A DNA stretch of 64,000 nt, taken from [Phialemoniopsis] sp. UDSM-2020 (lineage: Eukaryota; Ascomycota; Sordariomycetes; Thyridiales; Thyridiaceae). The notes beneath the pieces were generated by a model, which ran no database searches, was not told the origin of the DNA, and worked only from the letters and a program-made list of their open reading frames with translations. The position numbers were made by a program, and so were the translations under genes. Below are positions 37,176 through 48,464 of this stretch, one piece after another; position 1 is the first letter of the stretch; every line of letters starts with the position of its first letter. Location of the stretch: NCBI GenBank assembly GCA_018873225.1, contig JAEILZ010000007.1, positions 3,596,001-3,660,000 of the forward strand, in the 5' to 3' direction.

Positions 37176-38888
37176 TCAGCTATACCAATTCCCCTTCTTG
37201 CCCACGTCGAGGCTGTGCAGCATGCGGCACCGATCCGTCTGGCACACCTTCTCGCGGTCGAGGAACTTGAACTTGGGACCCATGGGCCCAGTGATGTAGT
37301 GGTACTGGCCAAACAGGCGCCACTGCCGCGGGTCGCCTAGGCCGTACGTCTCGTCGCCCCAGGGGCCCTCGAAGTGGAACCACGAGGTCGCGAGGTCCGG
37401 GTTCTCGGCGGTCGGGATGAGGCTCTTGTACGCCGTCTCGTTCTTCTTGGACTCGGCACCCTGGACCTCCATCTCCTGCTGCTCGTCCCTGTCCTCGAGG
37501 TAATCGTAGTGGTACCCATAATAATTCTTGGCCGGGTCCCAGATGGGGCCCTTGTCCGTAATGTCGCGCAGGAGACCAAAAGGCAGGACGTAAGGGTGCT
37601 CGCCGGGCAGGGCGTACATGGCGTGGCTGCCGACGGCCGAGTAGATGACGGGCCTCTCGGGCCTGCGCACGGCGCCCTCCTCGGTGTGCGGGTAGAACTT
37701 CTCGAGGGCCTCCCAGGCGTAGGCCTGGCCGCCGGCGTGCTCGCTGAGGAAGAGGGAGCGGGGCTGGCCGTTCTCGAAGCGGATCATGCAGTGCTCCCAG
37801 TCGCCGACGTGGTTGCCGAAGCGGATGTTGAGCACGGTCTGGCCGAGGTTGTACGAGTAAAAGAAGAACCAGAAGGCGTCGAGGATGCCGGAGCCCTTGT
37901 CGACGAGAACGAGCACGGCGGGCGCCTTGGAGTAGCCGCTGTCATCGGGCTTGTGGCGCGGCGTGAAGGGGACCTGCTCGCCGGCGACCTCCTCAAAGGC
38001 CGCGGCGGTCCTCCTGCGCCGGCCCTGGCGCAGGCGCGAGTCGTGCGGCGGGCGCTTCTCTCCAATGTGGTGCGCCGGACGCTTGGTGTCGACGTGGGTG
38101 GGGCTTGAGATCTTACGGGGGTCGGAGATGCGGTGCAGCGGGTGGTCCTTGTCGACGTCGAACCAGGTGGTGTCGTCGGACAACGAGCCGTCGTCGTCGA
38201 CAGGGACCTTGGGACGCAGCGGGACGTCATCGCCCTCCTCGGTGAACTCTGCGGGCTCGCCCTCGCGGTTGTGCAGCCACTCGGGCCGGTCCTCGACGTC
38301 GACCTCGCTGGTCAAGTAGATGCGGTCGAGCATAGCGTTGAACTTGTGCAGCTCATTGAGCGAGACGGGCACCGAAGTGTTGTACTCGCCCTGGTGGGTG
38401 TAGGGTGCGACGTGGCGGACGTGTTCCGCAATGTCCGAGGGCCAAAAGTTCTCTTGCGAATAGAGGTGGACGAGTGGCGCATGGTCGAGAACATAGTCTG
38501 GGATCCCCTTGAGCTCGCGCGGCTTGCCCGGGGCCTCACGTCTGACCTTCGACTCTTGCCATGCTTGTGCCCTCTCCTCGTCGCTAAGTAGTCGTAGTGT
38601 GTCTTCGGAGAGCGAGCGCAGTTCGTCTGTGCCGTCGTCATGGCCGATGCCGGTGCCCGGAAGCGCCGGAGGATCCCACTTGACATGCCACAGGCCGCAG
38701 AGGCTAAACCAGCGGCAGGCCTGCCGGTCGAGCCAGTGCGGGCTCGAAGCGATCCATTGCTTATCTCGTCGGCGCTCTTCGGGGGTGGGAGGTGTCGGGT
38801 TGAGAACGCCCGGTAGGACCGAGGTGATGAGGGCGATGACCACGACGACGAGACTGAAGACGGCGAAGCGCCGGAGAGTGATGATCAT
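37176..38888 (-). CDS. Vps62-family protein with N-terminal signal anchor
   Basis: An intronless 570-aa frame. The N-terminus is a basic then hydrophobic stretch (LRRFAVFSLVVVVIALITSV), a signal anchor or signal peptide, followed by a lumenal/extracellular domain. The middle shows DYVLDHAPLVHLYSQENFWP and YNLGQTVLNIRFGNHVGDWE, which are the hallmarks of the Vps62/Tda6 family. HAGGQAYAWEALEKF and GSHAMYALPGEH follow. A low-complexity basic segment (RPAHHIGEKRPPHDSRLRQG) near residues 270-290 interrupts the domain. Yeast Vps62 was linked to cytosol-to-vacuole sorting, but the biochemical role of the family is not established. The strong GC and codon bias suggest a well-expressed resident gene rather than a recent arrival. 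Confidence 0.85.
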   Translation of the reverse strand: MIITLRRFAVFSLVVVVIALITSVLPGVLNPTPPTPEERRRDKQWIASSPHWLDRQACRWFSLCGLWHVKWDPPALPGTGIGHDDGTDELRSLSEDTLRLLSDEERAQAWQESKVRREAPGKPRELKGIPDYVLDHAPLVHLYSQENFWPSDIAEHVRHVAPYTHQGEYNTSVPVSLNELHKFNAMLDRIYLTSEVDVEDRPEWLHNREGEPAEFTEEGDDVPLRPKVPVDDDGSLSDDTTWFDVDKDHPLHRISDPRKISSPTHVDTKRPAHHIGEKRPPHDSRLRQGRRRRTAAAFEEVAGEQVPFTPRHKPDDSGYSKAPAVLVLVDKGSGILDAFWFFFYSYNLGQTVLNIRFGNHVGDWEHCMIRFENGQPRSLFLSEHAGGQAYAWEALEKFYPHTEEGAVRRPERPVIYSAVGSHAMYALPGEHPYVLPFGLLRDITDKGPIWDPAKNYYGYHYDYLEDRDEQQEMEVQGAESKKNETAYKSLIPTAENPDLATSWFHFEGPWGDETYGLGDPRQWRLFGQYHYITGPMGPKFKFLDREKVCQTDRCRMLHSLDVGKKGNWYS

Positions 38889-40097
38889 GGCTCCGGGAGA
38901 AGTCTACGCTTCTCGAATGCAGTGATGGCGGCAAAATGGAGAGAATTTGTTGGGAGAGTAAGACTGGTGGCTTTGTTCGTTCTTTTGGGTGTCAGAGCGG
39001 TTTCGGCGAATCCTTCCGGAGAGGCCGGCAGCGGCGGTCAAGGCGTTGATGAGGGGTATGGATGTCGCGCAAACAATAGGAAATTCTAAGACAAAACAGG
39101 CCGTGACTCCATATTCGTAAGGAAAATGACCGTGCTGGGGTATCTGTGCTGAGGGAATGGCAAAGAGTGTTTGCTAAGAGAGTAGAGGAAAAGAAAGAAG
39201 TAAGAGGAAGACGAAGCCAGCCGCTGGTCAGGTTTGGGGGAAGAAAGTTGGTCACCAGCGCCCACCAACCAGTCGTCTTCGTCACAGTCCAGTCAGTGTG
39301 CTGTGTCAGACTCAGCGCCCGCTCCGCTGCATCCATCCAGTCTGCGCCTCTCTTCTACGTTTCCAGGTTCCCCCGCTTTCTCACCGATACCTCCAGGGAT
39401 CAGCAGTCTAGCCGCCTTCTGCCGGGTACCGAGTACTTTTGGGCACGCTATTGCCAAGCCTGCGGGGACCGGTGCCTCTGCAAGGGCCAGGCCAGGCCCG
39501 CTGACTAAAATGCAGGGCCCCAAAAAACCCTTATTCCCAGCAAACTCGCCAACTAAAGTTCCTAGTCCATATGCCGGACACGACTCGCCCACGCACCGTC
39601 TCTTCCTCGCTGTCATTGGACCAACTCGGCAGATGCATCTCCGGTCAGCGGATCGCGCTCGGTATGTACCGTGACGCCCCAGAACCTGGTTGTGCGCTTC
39701 GCCGTGCATAATGGCTGGCCGCCTTGGAGTCCATGACCATTTAAAGATGAGTGCATCTCGTCCACACGGATAGCCACGAGGCATTTCGTGGCGTCGATTG
39801 GCACTATCACTGATACGGAGATAGCGTCACCCGATGTCGCCTGCGCGATGCATGCAGGTCGAGGTTACACGACGAACCGCCGGCCAAGTGGAGGAACTAC
39901 TCAAGCTCGCATGATGTCTTTGCGCCACAGAAACGGCTTTGCAACCTGGATTATATCTCGTAGCATTAGATTTATCATTATGTAAGGCGCGAAGGTCCGA
40001 GTGACCACTGACAACCGCCGTGCCACTGCACCGTCCTTCTTCTTGTAACCAACTAAATAGGAGTCGGTCCAGGTATTCATTTCACGACAGGTCTACA
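38889..40097. other. Intergenic, no gene seen
   Basis: About 1.2 kb between the Vps62-type gene start and the 3' end of the MFS transporter. Open frames on both strands near 39100-39800 overlap each other and have no recognisable protein features, so I call none. Confidence 0.5.
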
Positions 40098-41499
40098 TCA
40101 GATCTTCACAAAAACCTTGAAGCCGACCTTCAGGAAACGTACAGACGTCAGTATCGCTGCCGAGACCAAGAACATGGTCCCGCACCAAACAATCAGCCCC
40201 GTCCAATTCCTTTCAGGAGGGTTGCCCAGGATCCCACCTGCCGCAGGGCTACCGATGAGCGCGCCGAGGCCGATGATCGCAAAGCTCATGCCCAGCCTTG
40301 TGCCCCAGATGCTCTTGTCAGGCGACAGACTCGTCACGATCGGAATGGGCAGGGAGACGTAAGGCGCCGACACGAAGCCGTAGACGGCTGTGAACGCCAC
40401 GACGCCCGGTGTTGACTTGATGCCCAGCAGGGCAAAAGCCAGCGCGCCAGAGATGACTCCCAGTATTATCTGCACATTTAACAACCCGACGCGCCCCGCA
40501 ACATAATTGGGTATGAGCCGGCCGAAGAAAGAACCCGCGTTCAGGATGGCGAGCAGGTACGAAGCCAGGTCCTGGTCGGTGCCCACGACCTCGGTGGCGT
40601 AGAGGTTGATGTAGTAGTAAAAGACGTAGAGCCCCAGAAAGCTGACAAAGAAGCTCAAGCAACTGAGCAGGTAGGGTATGTCTTTGAAGTGTTTCAGGTC
40701 CAGGACCTTGCGCTTGGGCGGGTTGTCACCGATGCGGACGCGCATCACTGCACCGGCAAGGAGCATGCACCCGAGGACCATGAACGCCATGATGCGTACC
40801 GTCCATGGAAAACCGATGCGAGGGACGAGGCGTTGGAGCATGATGGGGTAGACGACGGCGCCTGGAAGCAAGGTCTGTTAGTCCGATATCATGATATGAT
40901 CAAGGAAGAGGGGAGGAGTCACCAATGCTAGATCCAGTCATCGCCACTCCCACCGCCAACGCAGACCGCTTCGAAAACCACTGCGGCACGATCCCCGAGG
41001 CCGGCAAGAACACAAACCCGAATCCAATCCCCGTCACAACCGTCTGCGCCAGGAAGAACTGATAGTATTGATGGCACAGGCTGACCATCATGAGGCCAAA
41101 CACCATGACCAGCGATCCGACGCCGAGCAGGAAGCGGATGTGCCCGGCGTCCCAGACGGGCCCCGTGAAGACGCAGACGAGGTAGCAGATGAGGAACTGC
41201 GCCGAGCCGATCCACGAGATGGCCGAGGCGGTTTCATGCGGGAGGATGTCCGTCTCGTAGAGCGCCTGGAATTGGCCGTACGTGTTGAGCAGGCCGAGCA
41301 CGTTGAAGAGGACGAGCCACGAGGCTGCGACCTGGGTCCAGGCCATGAGGCCACCGTCGGGCGGGGCGGGTGCGCTTTTGACCTCATTTTTGGGACTCGG
41401 ACTCGGAGTAGGAGGTTGTGGTGAGGGCTTTGGTATCTGGCCGGCTTCAGCCAAAGTCGACGAGTCGGAGACTTGAAGTTCTTGTTGTAATGAAGACAT
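40098..41499 (-). CDS. MFS transporter, monocarboxylate (MCT) type
   Basis: Two exons (41499-40923, 40861-40098) give about 446 aa. A Pro/Ser-rich N-tail is followed by PPDGGLMAWTQVAASWLVLF, the diagnostic [D/E]G-G-x-x-W motif at TM1 of MCT-family carriers. Twelve membrane helices can be traced, with GFGFVFLPASGIVPQWFSKR in TM4-5 and the usual long loop after TM6 (RIGDNPPKRKVLDLKHF). Fungal members often sit in metabolite clusters or transport riboflavin, esters or monocarboxylates; the substrate is not predictable from sequence. The start is the first ATG (MSSLQQEL) in the frame. The intron is short and its joining restores SSIGAVVYP without a gap. Confidence 0.9.
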
Positions 41500-42392
41500 G
41501 ATGGGAGATAACTGCAATGTCTAGCTCCGGGGACGAGCCCGAGTGAAGGGAGTAGTCACCTGAACTTAAATAGTCTTGGCAGCACTTTGACAGCTTCATT
41601 GTGTTTTAGATGAGTAAACAGAAAATGATGCCATCCAGCCTGTCGTCACTATACGAAATACGGGATCAACCTGCTCACAGCTCATTCCATGGAGCCTTGA
41701 GAGCCCCATTTCCTAAACAGGCCTAGGTACGCCCTTTAATCTAACAACAAGGGCGCATCACCCGAGAGAGATCTCCCAGGGCTGACCTTGTCTCCCACAT
41801 TGAGTGGGAGGTCGCGGAGATCATTGGTCGCTGAATTGGTAAGCGAGTGTCTCTCGGCCGAGCAGCGAGCACATCATCAGCGTTTTCCTATTCAGGGTTA
41901 TGATGTCACATGGGTTGGGCATGTTGAGTGTGGGCAAATTAATCCAGTAATATCAAGTACTTAGCTTGGACGGATCGGAAAGACTACCTCCCTAAAAGGG
42001 GGGAAAAGTCAGCCTTTTTGCTCTGAATTATTTGATTGACGTTCTGATTACTCACCATGCAGAGAGCCTAGGCGATGAACAAGGCATTTGGATTTGGGTA
42101 TTCCCCATTTAGAATATGCTATGTAGCTCTTTTCGTGATCTTGGCCACCATAAAAAGAACACTCAGTGTGCCCCTCGTCTGAGACAATGTGCCGGTTATT
42201 AGAGAGTATGTTTCGGCCTATGTGCTTCCTGGAAAGCCATTTCGACTTGTAGCCGACGGACAACCTTGAACAACATTGCCCATCAATAAACGACTGTCAT
42301 CTTCAGGAGGAGGTTAGTAGGAGAATGTAGCGCCACCCCCGTCGCTCGAAATATTCTTTTTCCGCTGAATCGCCTCCGAGCAGCTGTTCTTC
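41500..42392. other. Intergenic, no gene seen
   Basis: About 890 bp of flanking DNA with no gene I can support. The open frame at 42048-42263 has no features. Confidence 0.5.
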
Positions 42393-44325
42393 TCAGCCAA
42401 CGTGGAGATCACATTGCAGATGCCCAAGAATCTCCCGAGTCGCAATCCTAGCTGTGCAATATTTGGAACCACTGTAACGTACCACGTCTGTATCCTTGAG
42501 GGTTATGTCAGACAGCTTGCGCAATCCATCACGGACTTGAACGGAAGACAAGCCGTGCCGGCCTTCCTCGAGCGCCCGATGAAACGGTTCCAGGTCCTTA
42601 GATATCTCTTGCCACCGACACCCTATAGCACGCTCCTGCCACGAGCTATCGCCCCAAATAAGTAGTTTTTGATGTTTGTTCGGCAACTCTATAGCCAAAA
42701 CACCTATGACTCCAATAGCTCTTGCCTCCGGGTCTGGACTGGGTTGGCGGATTTCAATGAGACTGTCGCTACGACGGGGCTCTTCCGACTGACGTGGCCA
42801 GTAATGCAAAAGCCTGTACCCCTCCGCGAAATCGATATGGAGCATCAGGATACGTTGTGGTGGTTCTTCCCAATCGGTAGAATGCACTCCGTCACGAACG
42901 ATGCTGATCCTCTGCAATTGAGCCTGTTCCAAGTCATACTCCATCTTACCTGGAAGCGTGTTAGGTGACTGGGCCTGAAACCTGGACCAAGATTATAGCA
43001 AGAATAAACTTACAAGCGACCCCATCGTCATTAAGTAAGCCATGTACATCGATTGTTGCACACGTCTTCAGTGTTGAGATATTTGGGACATCGTAAGAGA
43101 ACATGCTCCCATGCGAGTGCTTCCGAAACAGCTCTTGTCTTTCTTTCCCTGTCCGTAGGACAATCACAGGCCGACGATTAATGTCAGACAGGGAAGCACA
43201 GTTCAAAATTCCCAGGTAGAAACGACTGGAATGGTAAGACTGACTCCAGGAATGCCTAGACATATCCACATACATCGAAGGAACTCCGACCATTGCCAGT
43301 GGACATAGGAACATGGTGAGAGATACTTTGCTCGAACTGGATTCCATGAAGGATTCATCAGGTGTACCGTCAGGGTGACGAGGGCAAGGTAGCTGCGTGA
43401 GCTCGGAAAGTATAGAAGAATCAAATCCCTGGTAGGCGCGTGTCGACTTGAAGTCTTCGGCTGAGCGTGCGAAGAGCCTTGTGGAGTATTGAATGGCAAG
43501 AATAGATTGGTCTCTTGAGCCCCGAAGAATTTCATCCTGCAGTCGGCGGAAGGCTTTCTCGCCCTCACCGTACAGGAACGGCATGTGAATCGAAAATAGA
43601 CCAAACAAGGAGTAGGCTGCATCTTCAATGCGACTGGTCTGACGTCCTGCCGCCCAGTTCATCCGTTGCGAGATGCTGAATCCATTCATCAGCCACTCGA
43701 GTTTCTCGCTGTTAACGGCGGCGCTGGGCCAGCAGCGATTGAGAGCGGACTCAGGAATCTCGGTAATACGTGATAGCTCTTTGTAAAGATACGGGCCTCG
43801 CTGTGTCGAGAAGTATTCCCAAGGATATTCGGCCTGGATGCAAGTTTCACGATTCTCCCTTTGGCCGATCAACTCCCAGGTCACGTCGAAAAACCATACC
43901 TGGCGAGGGGCGATGAGTTCCTGCAATGTCCATCCTCTTGTGAACCAACGACAAGGGAATAGATCTAATAGACGGCGCTCTTCTATTGCGTCTGAGAGTT
44001 TGAAGTCGCTCAGATACGCATAGCAAATTTCCGACGCAGCGTACCACCTGAACATGGAGTTGATGGCCTCTGATAGCTCTGCACTGCTGCTCTTGTCAAT
44101 GCAGCAAGTGTCGATCCAGATATATGTCAAGTCATCGTTCGCAGCCTGGTTACAGCTGTAGTCGACCTTCTTATACCCTTTCATCTGTTTCACTTCTTCG
44201 ATAGGCCGACTCATATCTTCGAAAAGCACTTCCTCGTCTTCCCATGTGTGGGAGAGGATGGCGTAATTCGGCGGCTCCGCGACAAAATACTCCAACTTGC
44301 GGGTTCGGACGTTGAGAAGCCTCAT
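42393..44325 (-). CDS. HET-domain (heterokaryon incompatibility) protein 1
   Basis: Two exons (44325-43014, 42949-42393) encode about 622 aa; the join gives DDGVACKMEYDLEQ in phase. The HET domain occupies roughly residues 1-160. It starts MRLLNVRTRKLEYFV and includes YAILSHTWEDEEV, IWIDTCCIDKSSSAELSEAI, and RWFTRGWTLQELIAPRQVWF. These are the three classical conserved blocks of HET-E/HET-6/TOL proteins. The DxxYSLFGLFSIHMPFLYGEG segment and the following alpha helix belong to the extended HET family. Known members trigger cell death when unlike fungal strains fuse. There is no NACHT, WD40 or ankyrin region; the C-terminal 400 residues are of unknown function. HET genes expand and vary rapidly in Pezizomycotina. 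Confidence 0.93.
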
Positions 44326-44699
44326 GTTGCTATGCCTAGGGCTTGTCCAGGATTTCGATTACAGGAGACGAATATGTCGGCCTAATAAGGTGCATTGTCT
44401 GTGGGGATCCTGGACAACAGAAGGAGAGGCGCAAAAGACCAACCTCAGCCTGATCGCTGAGAGGAGACAGCAGCTACTTTATATCACGCACATCACCTGA
44501 CCAGACTCGCTGACAAGAACATGCCGGTTGAACCAATAAAGTGAAGCAGACTCAGCCATGAGGTTGACTGTGGACGAGCATGGCAATTTCGACTCTGATT
44601 TGCCGTCCACTCATGGTAGAATTGGGGCCAACTAAGTACCGAGGCCATGCAAGTTATATGGCGCCTCAAACGTAAATGGGTATCTTAAACACATTCTCC
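44326..44699. other. Intergenic, no gene seen
   Basis: 374 bp between the HET-1 start codon and the 3' end of the TFIIIC-type gene. Nothing recognised. Confidence 0.5.
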
Positions 44700-45893
44700 T
44701 CAAGCATCAGCCATCTCCGAGTCTACAGCAGAGTCCTCACGCAGCGCATCCCATGTCGTGGGTGTAGGCGTCGACACATTGAGATTCCCGCTGCCCTCTC
44801 TCGGAGTAGCGACAGCCGCGGCGCCCCTCCCTCTCCCTCTGCTCCCTCTGCCCCTGCCCCGTTCCATCCCTAACCTTCGCTCCTCGGCCTTCTTCTGCCT
44901 CAGTATGCTCTCATTGAGCTCGGCCCTCTTGCGCCGGTGCCGCAGCTTCGACTTGGCCAGCTTGACGTTCAGACTGTCGCCGTCACGCGCGGCGTCGTCA
45001 TCGTTCACTAGCCCCTTGTACTGCTTCGTGTCGGTCGCGTACACCGTCACCTCGTCCTTTTCTGCTTTGCGCTTCTTGATGGCCTGCAGGTGCTCGAGGA
45101 AGCGCGCCTGCGGGCGGCGCTCGTTACGCACGTCGCCGTGTACCTGGATGAGGAAGCCGTTGGTCTCGCGCGTGCGCTGCAGGCGGTCGTCCGGGTGCGT
45201 GGCGCCGTGGGAGCGCAGCTCGACGGGCGCGCAGTTGATGCGGGCCGAGCTGGCGGCGAGCAGGTCTACGTCGTCTGGCAGGTGGCGCAGGACGGGGATG
45301 TTGCGGTCCGGGTCGTGTCGCGTGAACAGGAGCTCTGTGCCTATATTGTGTGCCCATTGACCTGTGAATATCCGGCCCTTGTATGATATGAGCGGTTCGG
45401 GGCGATGTAAGTCGAGGATCTGTATCTCGGTCGGATCGTCCTCGTCTGGGCCCGGCCGTCCCATCTCCCTGGCGGCGTGGGCCTCATTCCTGCCCTTTCG
45501 CGTATTCCCTTTGTTGGGAGTCTTTTGAGTTGATGGACCGGCATTTGAATCGTTGTCATTGTCATTGTCGTTGTCATCTTCCTCTTCTTCCCTTTCCACG
45601 TCGTTTTCGTCATTCGCCTCATCTTTGTCGCCCTCGTCCTCCATCATCTCCTTGTTTGCGCCTTGCATCACTGGCGGATTGAGCAGGGGATTTATCCATG
45701 TCCGATAGCCGCCGCGCGTGTTGTGAACGATGTAGTCCTCTCTCCGATTAAGAAAGTCAGGAATTGATAGATCCAGCGTCAGATAGTAGGTCTCTGTTTC
45801 GGTGCTCGAATACTCGTACTCCCAGTCCGAGTCGTTGCCGTCATCCGCGATCGGAGCGGCAGACTGGGCAGCACTGCTAGGTGCTTCAGCCAT
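44700..45893 (-). CDS. TFIIIC small subunit, triple-barrel domain (Sfc7/GTF3C6-like)
   Basis: A single-exon frame of 397 aa. The N-terminal part WEYEYSSTETETYYLTLDLS, then TEIQILDLHRPEPLISYKGR and FTGQWAHNIGTELLFTRH fit the split TFIIIC_sub6 triple-barrel domain. This domain is found in human GTF3C6 and fission yeast Sfc7 and forms part of the tau-A module of RNA polymerase III initiation. A long acidic low-complexity insert (Glu/Asp, Asn-Asp repeats, DNDNDNDND) splits the domain near residues 85-120. The C-terminal tail is basic and has RG-rich repeats (GRGRGSRGRGRGA), suggesting nucleic-acid contact. The gene is essential-type housekeeping. It diverges from HIS7 across 428 bp. Confidence 0.75.
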   Translation of the reverse strand: MAEAPSSAAQSAAPIADDGNDSDWEYEYSSTETETYYLTLDLSIPDFLNRREDYIVHNTRGGYRTWINPLLNPPVMQGANKEMMEDEGDKDEANDENDVEREEEEDDNDNDNDNDSNAGPSTQKTPNKGNTRKGRNEAHAAREMGRPGPDEDDPTEIQILDLHRPEPLISYKGRIFTGQWAHNIGTELLFTRHDPDRNIPVLRHLPDDVDLLAASSARINCAPVELRSHGATHPDDRLQRTRETNGFLIQVHGDVRNERRPQARFLEHLQAIKKRKAEKDEVTVYATDTKQYKGLVNDDDAARDGDSLNVKLAKSKLRHRRKRAELNESILRQKKAEERRLGMERGRGRGSRGRGRGAAAVATPREGSGNLNVSTPTPTTWDALREDSAVDSEMADA

Positions 45894-46321
45894 TGGGCCT
45901 TGATGTGATGAGGTTTCGTTTCAAGTCTGTGATGGCGCACATTGATTGCCAGAGAGCGAGGTTGTGATGGTTGTGATATGTCGCGGTGATGAACGCGTGT
46001 GTGCATTCTTCGAACCAAAGCTCCAGCGATCGGCGAATGACGAAGGACCTAAAAGCACCCCCTGTCAGCTGCAAAATTTAGCGGTAAGAGGAGGCAGAAC
46101 TCGCTGATCGCGGGGTCAGTCCCTATCGTCGTGCGCCCTGCCCCACCAAGTCTCTGGCGCATTCGGGTCTTGAATCTTTCTCTAGCACCAAGAAAGCGCC
46201 CCAACTTTTTTATTGACTCACACGGCTGCGACTTCATAACCTTGATGCTCCCGTCATAGCAAGGCAAGAAACACTCACTTTCTCATACCCAGGAGAGTTG
46301 ATTGTTCTACGACTGGACAAC
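45894..46321. promoter_or_regulatory. Divergent promoter, TFIIIC subunit / HIS7
   Basis: 428 bp separate the start codons. It contains the TGACTCA element listed separately; nothing else is recognised. Confidence 0.5.
46214..46220 (+). promoter_or_regulatory. Gcn4/CPC1/CpcA-type site TGACTCA
   Basis: A perfect palindromic bZIP element about 100 bp upstream of the HIS7 start. In fungi this site is bound by the general amino-acid control activator (Gcn4, CPC1, CpcA), which induces histidine genes under starvation. Function here is inferred from position and exact match. Confidence 0.7.
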
Positions 46322-48028
46322 ATGGCCCCCAAGGTCCACCTGCTCGACTATGTCGCGGGCAATGTCAGGAGTCTGGTCAATGCCATCGAGAAGGTGGGCT
46401 ACGAGGTCGAGTGGATCAGGAAACCCGAAGAAGTCGCCAATGCAGAGGTACGAGGCTGTCCTCGCTGTCACAAACTTCTATGGCAGTACCACTGACCCCT
46501 CATACAGAAGCTGATCCTCCCCGGCGTCGGCCACTTTGGCCACTGCCTCTCCCAACTCGCCTCGGCCGGCTTCCTCCCCGCCGTCCAAAACCACATCGAC
46601 TCCGGAAAGCCCTTCATGGGCATCTGTGTCGGCCTGCAGGCCCTCTTCGCCACATCCCTCGAAGACCCCCAGACGCCCGGCATGGAGGTCATAAAGGCGC
46701 CCCTCGACCGCTTTGACGACACCAACAAGGCCGTCCCGCACATCGGCTGGAACAGCGCCGACACGGCCGGCAAGAGCCTCTACGACCTGCGGCCCGACTC
46801 CAAATACTACTACGTCCACTCGTACAAATACACGTATATAAAGGGGGAGCTCGAGGCCGACGGGTGGACCGTGGCGACGGCAGAGTACGGCGGCGAGCGG
46901 TTCGTGGGCGCCGTCGCGCGCGGTAACGTCCTCGCAACACAATTCCACCCCGAGAAGAGCGGCGTCGCGGGCCTGAGATTGATCCGGTCTTTCCTCAACG
47001 GCACGGGCGCGCAGACCCTCGGCCAGCCCCTGCCGGCCTCCACGACAAGCTCAGCACAGCAGCAGGGTCTGACCCGCCGCGTCATCGCCTGCCTCGACGT
47101 CAGGACAAACGACCAGGGCGACCTCGTCGTCACGAAAGGCGACCAGTACGACGTGCGCGAAAAGGGCGCCGACCGCAACGTGCGCAACCTCGGCAAGCCC
47201 GTCGAGATGGCCAAGAAGTACTACGAGCAGGGCGCCGACGAGGTCACCTTCCTCAACATCACCTCCTTCCGCGACTGCCCCCTCGCCGACCTGCCCATGC
47301 TCGAGATCCTGCGCCGCACCTCCGAGACCGTCTTCGTGCCCCTGACCATCGGCGGCGGCATCCGCGACACGGTCGACACGGACGGCACCAAGGTCTCGGC
47401 CCTCGAGATCGCCACCATGTACTTCAAGTCGGGCGCCGACAAGGTCTCGATCGGCTCCGACGCCGTCATCGCCGCCGAGGAGTACTACTCGCTGGGGCGC
47501 AAGCTCTTCGGCAACACGGCCATCGAGCAGATCTCGCGCGCCTACGGCAACCAGGCCGTCGTCGTCAGCGTCGACCCCAAGCGCGTCTACGTGCCCAAGC
47601 AGGACGCCACGCGGCACAGCGTCGTCAAGACGAAAACCCCGGGGCCCAAGGGCGAGGAGTACTGCTGGTACGCGTGCACGATCAAGGGCGGGCGCGAGAC
47701 GCGCGACATGGACGTCGTGGAGCTGACGCAGGCCGTTGAGGCCATGGGCGCCGGCGAGATTTTGTTGAACTGCATCGACAAGGACGGGACCAACAGCGGG
47801 TTCGACCTCGAGCTGATATCGCAGGTCAAGTCGGCCATCAGGATACCCGTCATCGCGTCGAGCGGGGCGGGCAACCCGTCCCACTTCGAGGAGGTGTTCT
47901 CGCAGACAACGACGGACGCGGCGCTCGGGGCGGGCATGTTCCACAGGGGCGAGTACACGGTACGGCAGGTCAAAGACTTTTTGCAGGAAAAGGGACTGGT
48001 CGTGAGGCAGTTTGAGGGTGATCTGTGA
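46322..48028 (+). CDS. HIS7: Imidazole glycerol phosphate synthase HisHF (bifunctional)
   Basis: Two exons (46322-46447, 46508-48028) encode about 548 aa. Residues 1-210 form the glutamine amidotransferase: [11 protein letters not shown] at the start, nucleophile Cys82 in [11 protein letters not shown], and His189/Glu191 in QFHPEKSG. Residues 230-548 form the (beta/alpha)8 cyclase, with Asp239 in ACLDVR and the second catalytic Asp in [26 protein letters not shown] and [10 protein letters not shown] belong to the phosphate-binding loops. The enzyme converts PRFAR and glutamine into imidazole glycerol phosphate and AICAR in histidine synthesis, linking to purine metabolism, in the cytosol. The fusion of both domains is fungal and plant specific. 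A TGACTCA site precedes it. The gene converges with the antizyme gene. Confidence 0.98.
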
Positions 48029-48464
48029 GGGTAATAGATTTGGTTGGTAGAGCTGGTTGTTCAAAAGATATCACATTTAGACAGGTCACGATGATCAATG
48101 GAGTCACAAGATGATTTAGACCACAAACTTCGCTGACAAACTGGTGCGCTGTTGATATTCCTTTTCTCTCAAGAGACCTTCAAGAAAAGATGAAAACTAC
48201 CTAGTATGAAATGACTTGCTTTGTTCCCAGCCCGAAATGCGCCCTTTTCATGGGAGTCGCTATGGATGCCGATGCAATTACTGGGAAACGAAAACTCCGG
48301 GAAACGTCGAAAATGCAACGAGTGGCAGGCAGAAAGAAAGGAACGACCAAAAAAGACTCCTTGAACCCGGGCTTGACGGAATTGCTAACAGACTCCCAAT
48401 ATTTCAGAGAAACGTTCTAAACCCATACAATGCGTGCGTGCGTGTAGAATCAATCGAGATCATC
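48029..48464. other. Intergenic between convergent genes
   Basis: 436 bp of 3'-3' spacer between HIS7 and the antizyme gene. No gene recognised. Confidence 0.5.

Noticed and set aside
37374..38108. 244-aa open frame on the plus strand
   Set aside because: It is antisense to the Vps62-type gene, with repetitive Val/Gly/Leu composition typical of a shadow frame.
47051..48064. 337-aa open frame on the minus strand
   Set aside because: It is antisense to HIS7 and rich in Gly, Val, Asp and Arg with no structure; the sense frame is an unmistakable enzyme.
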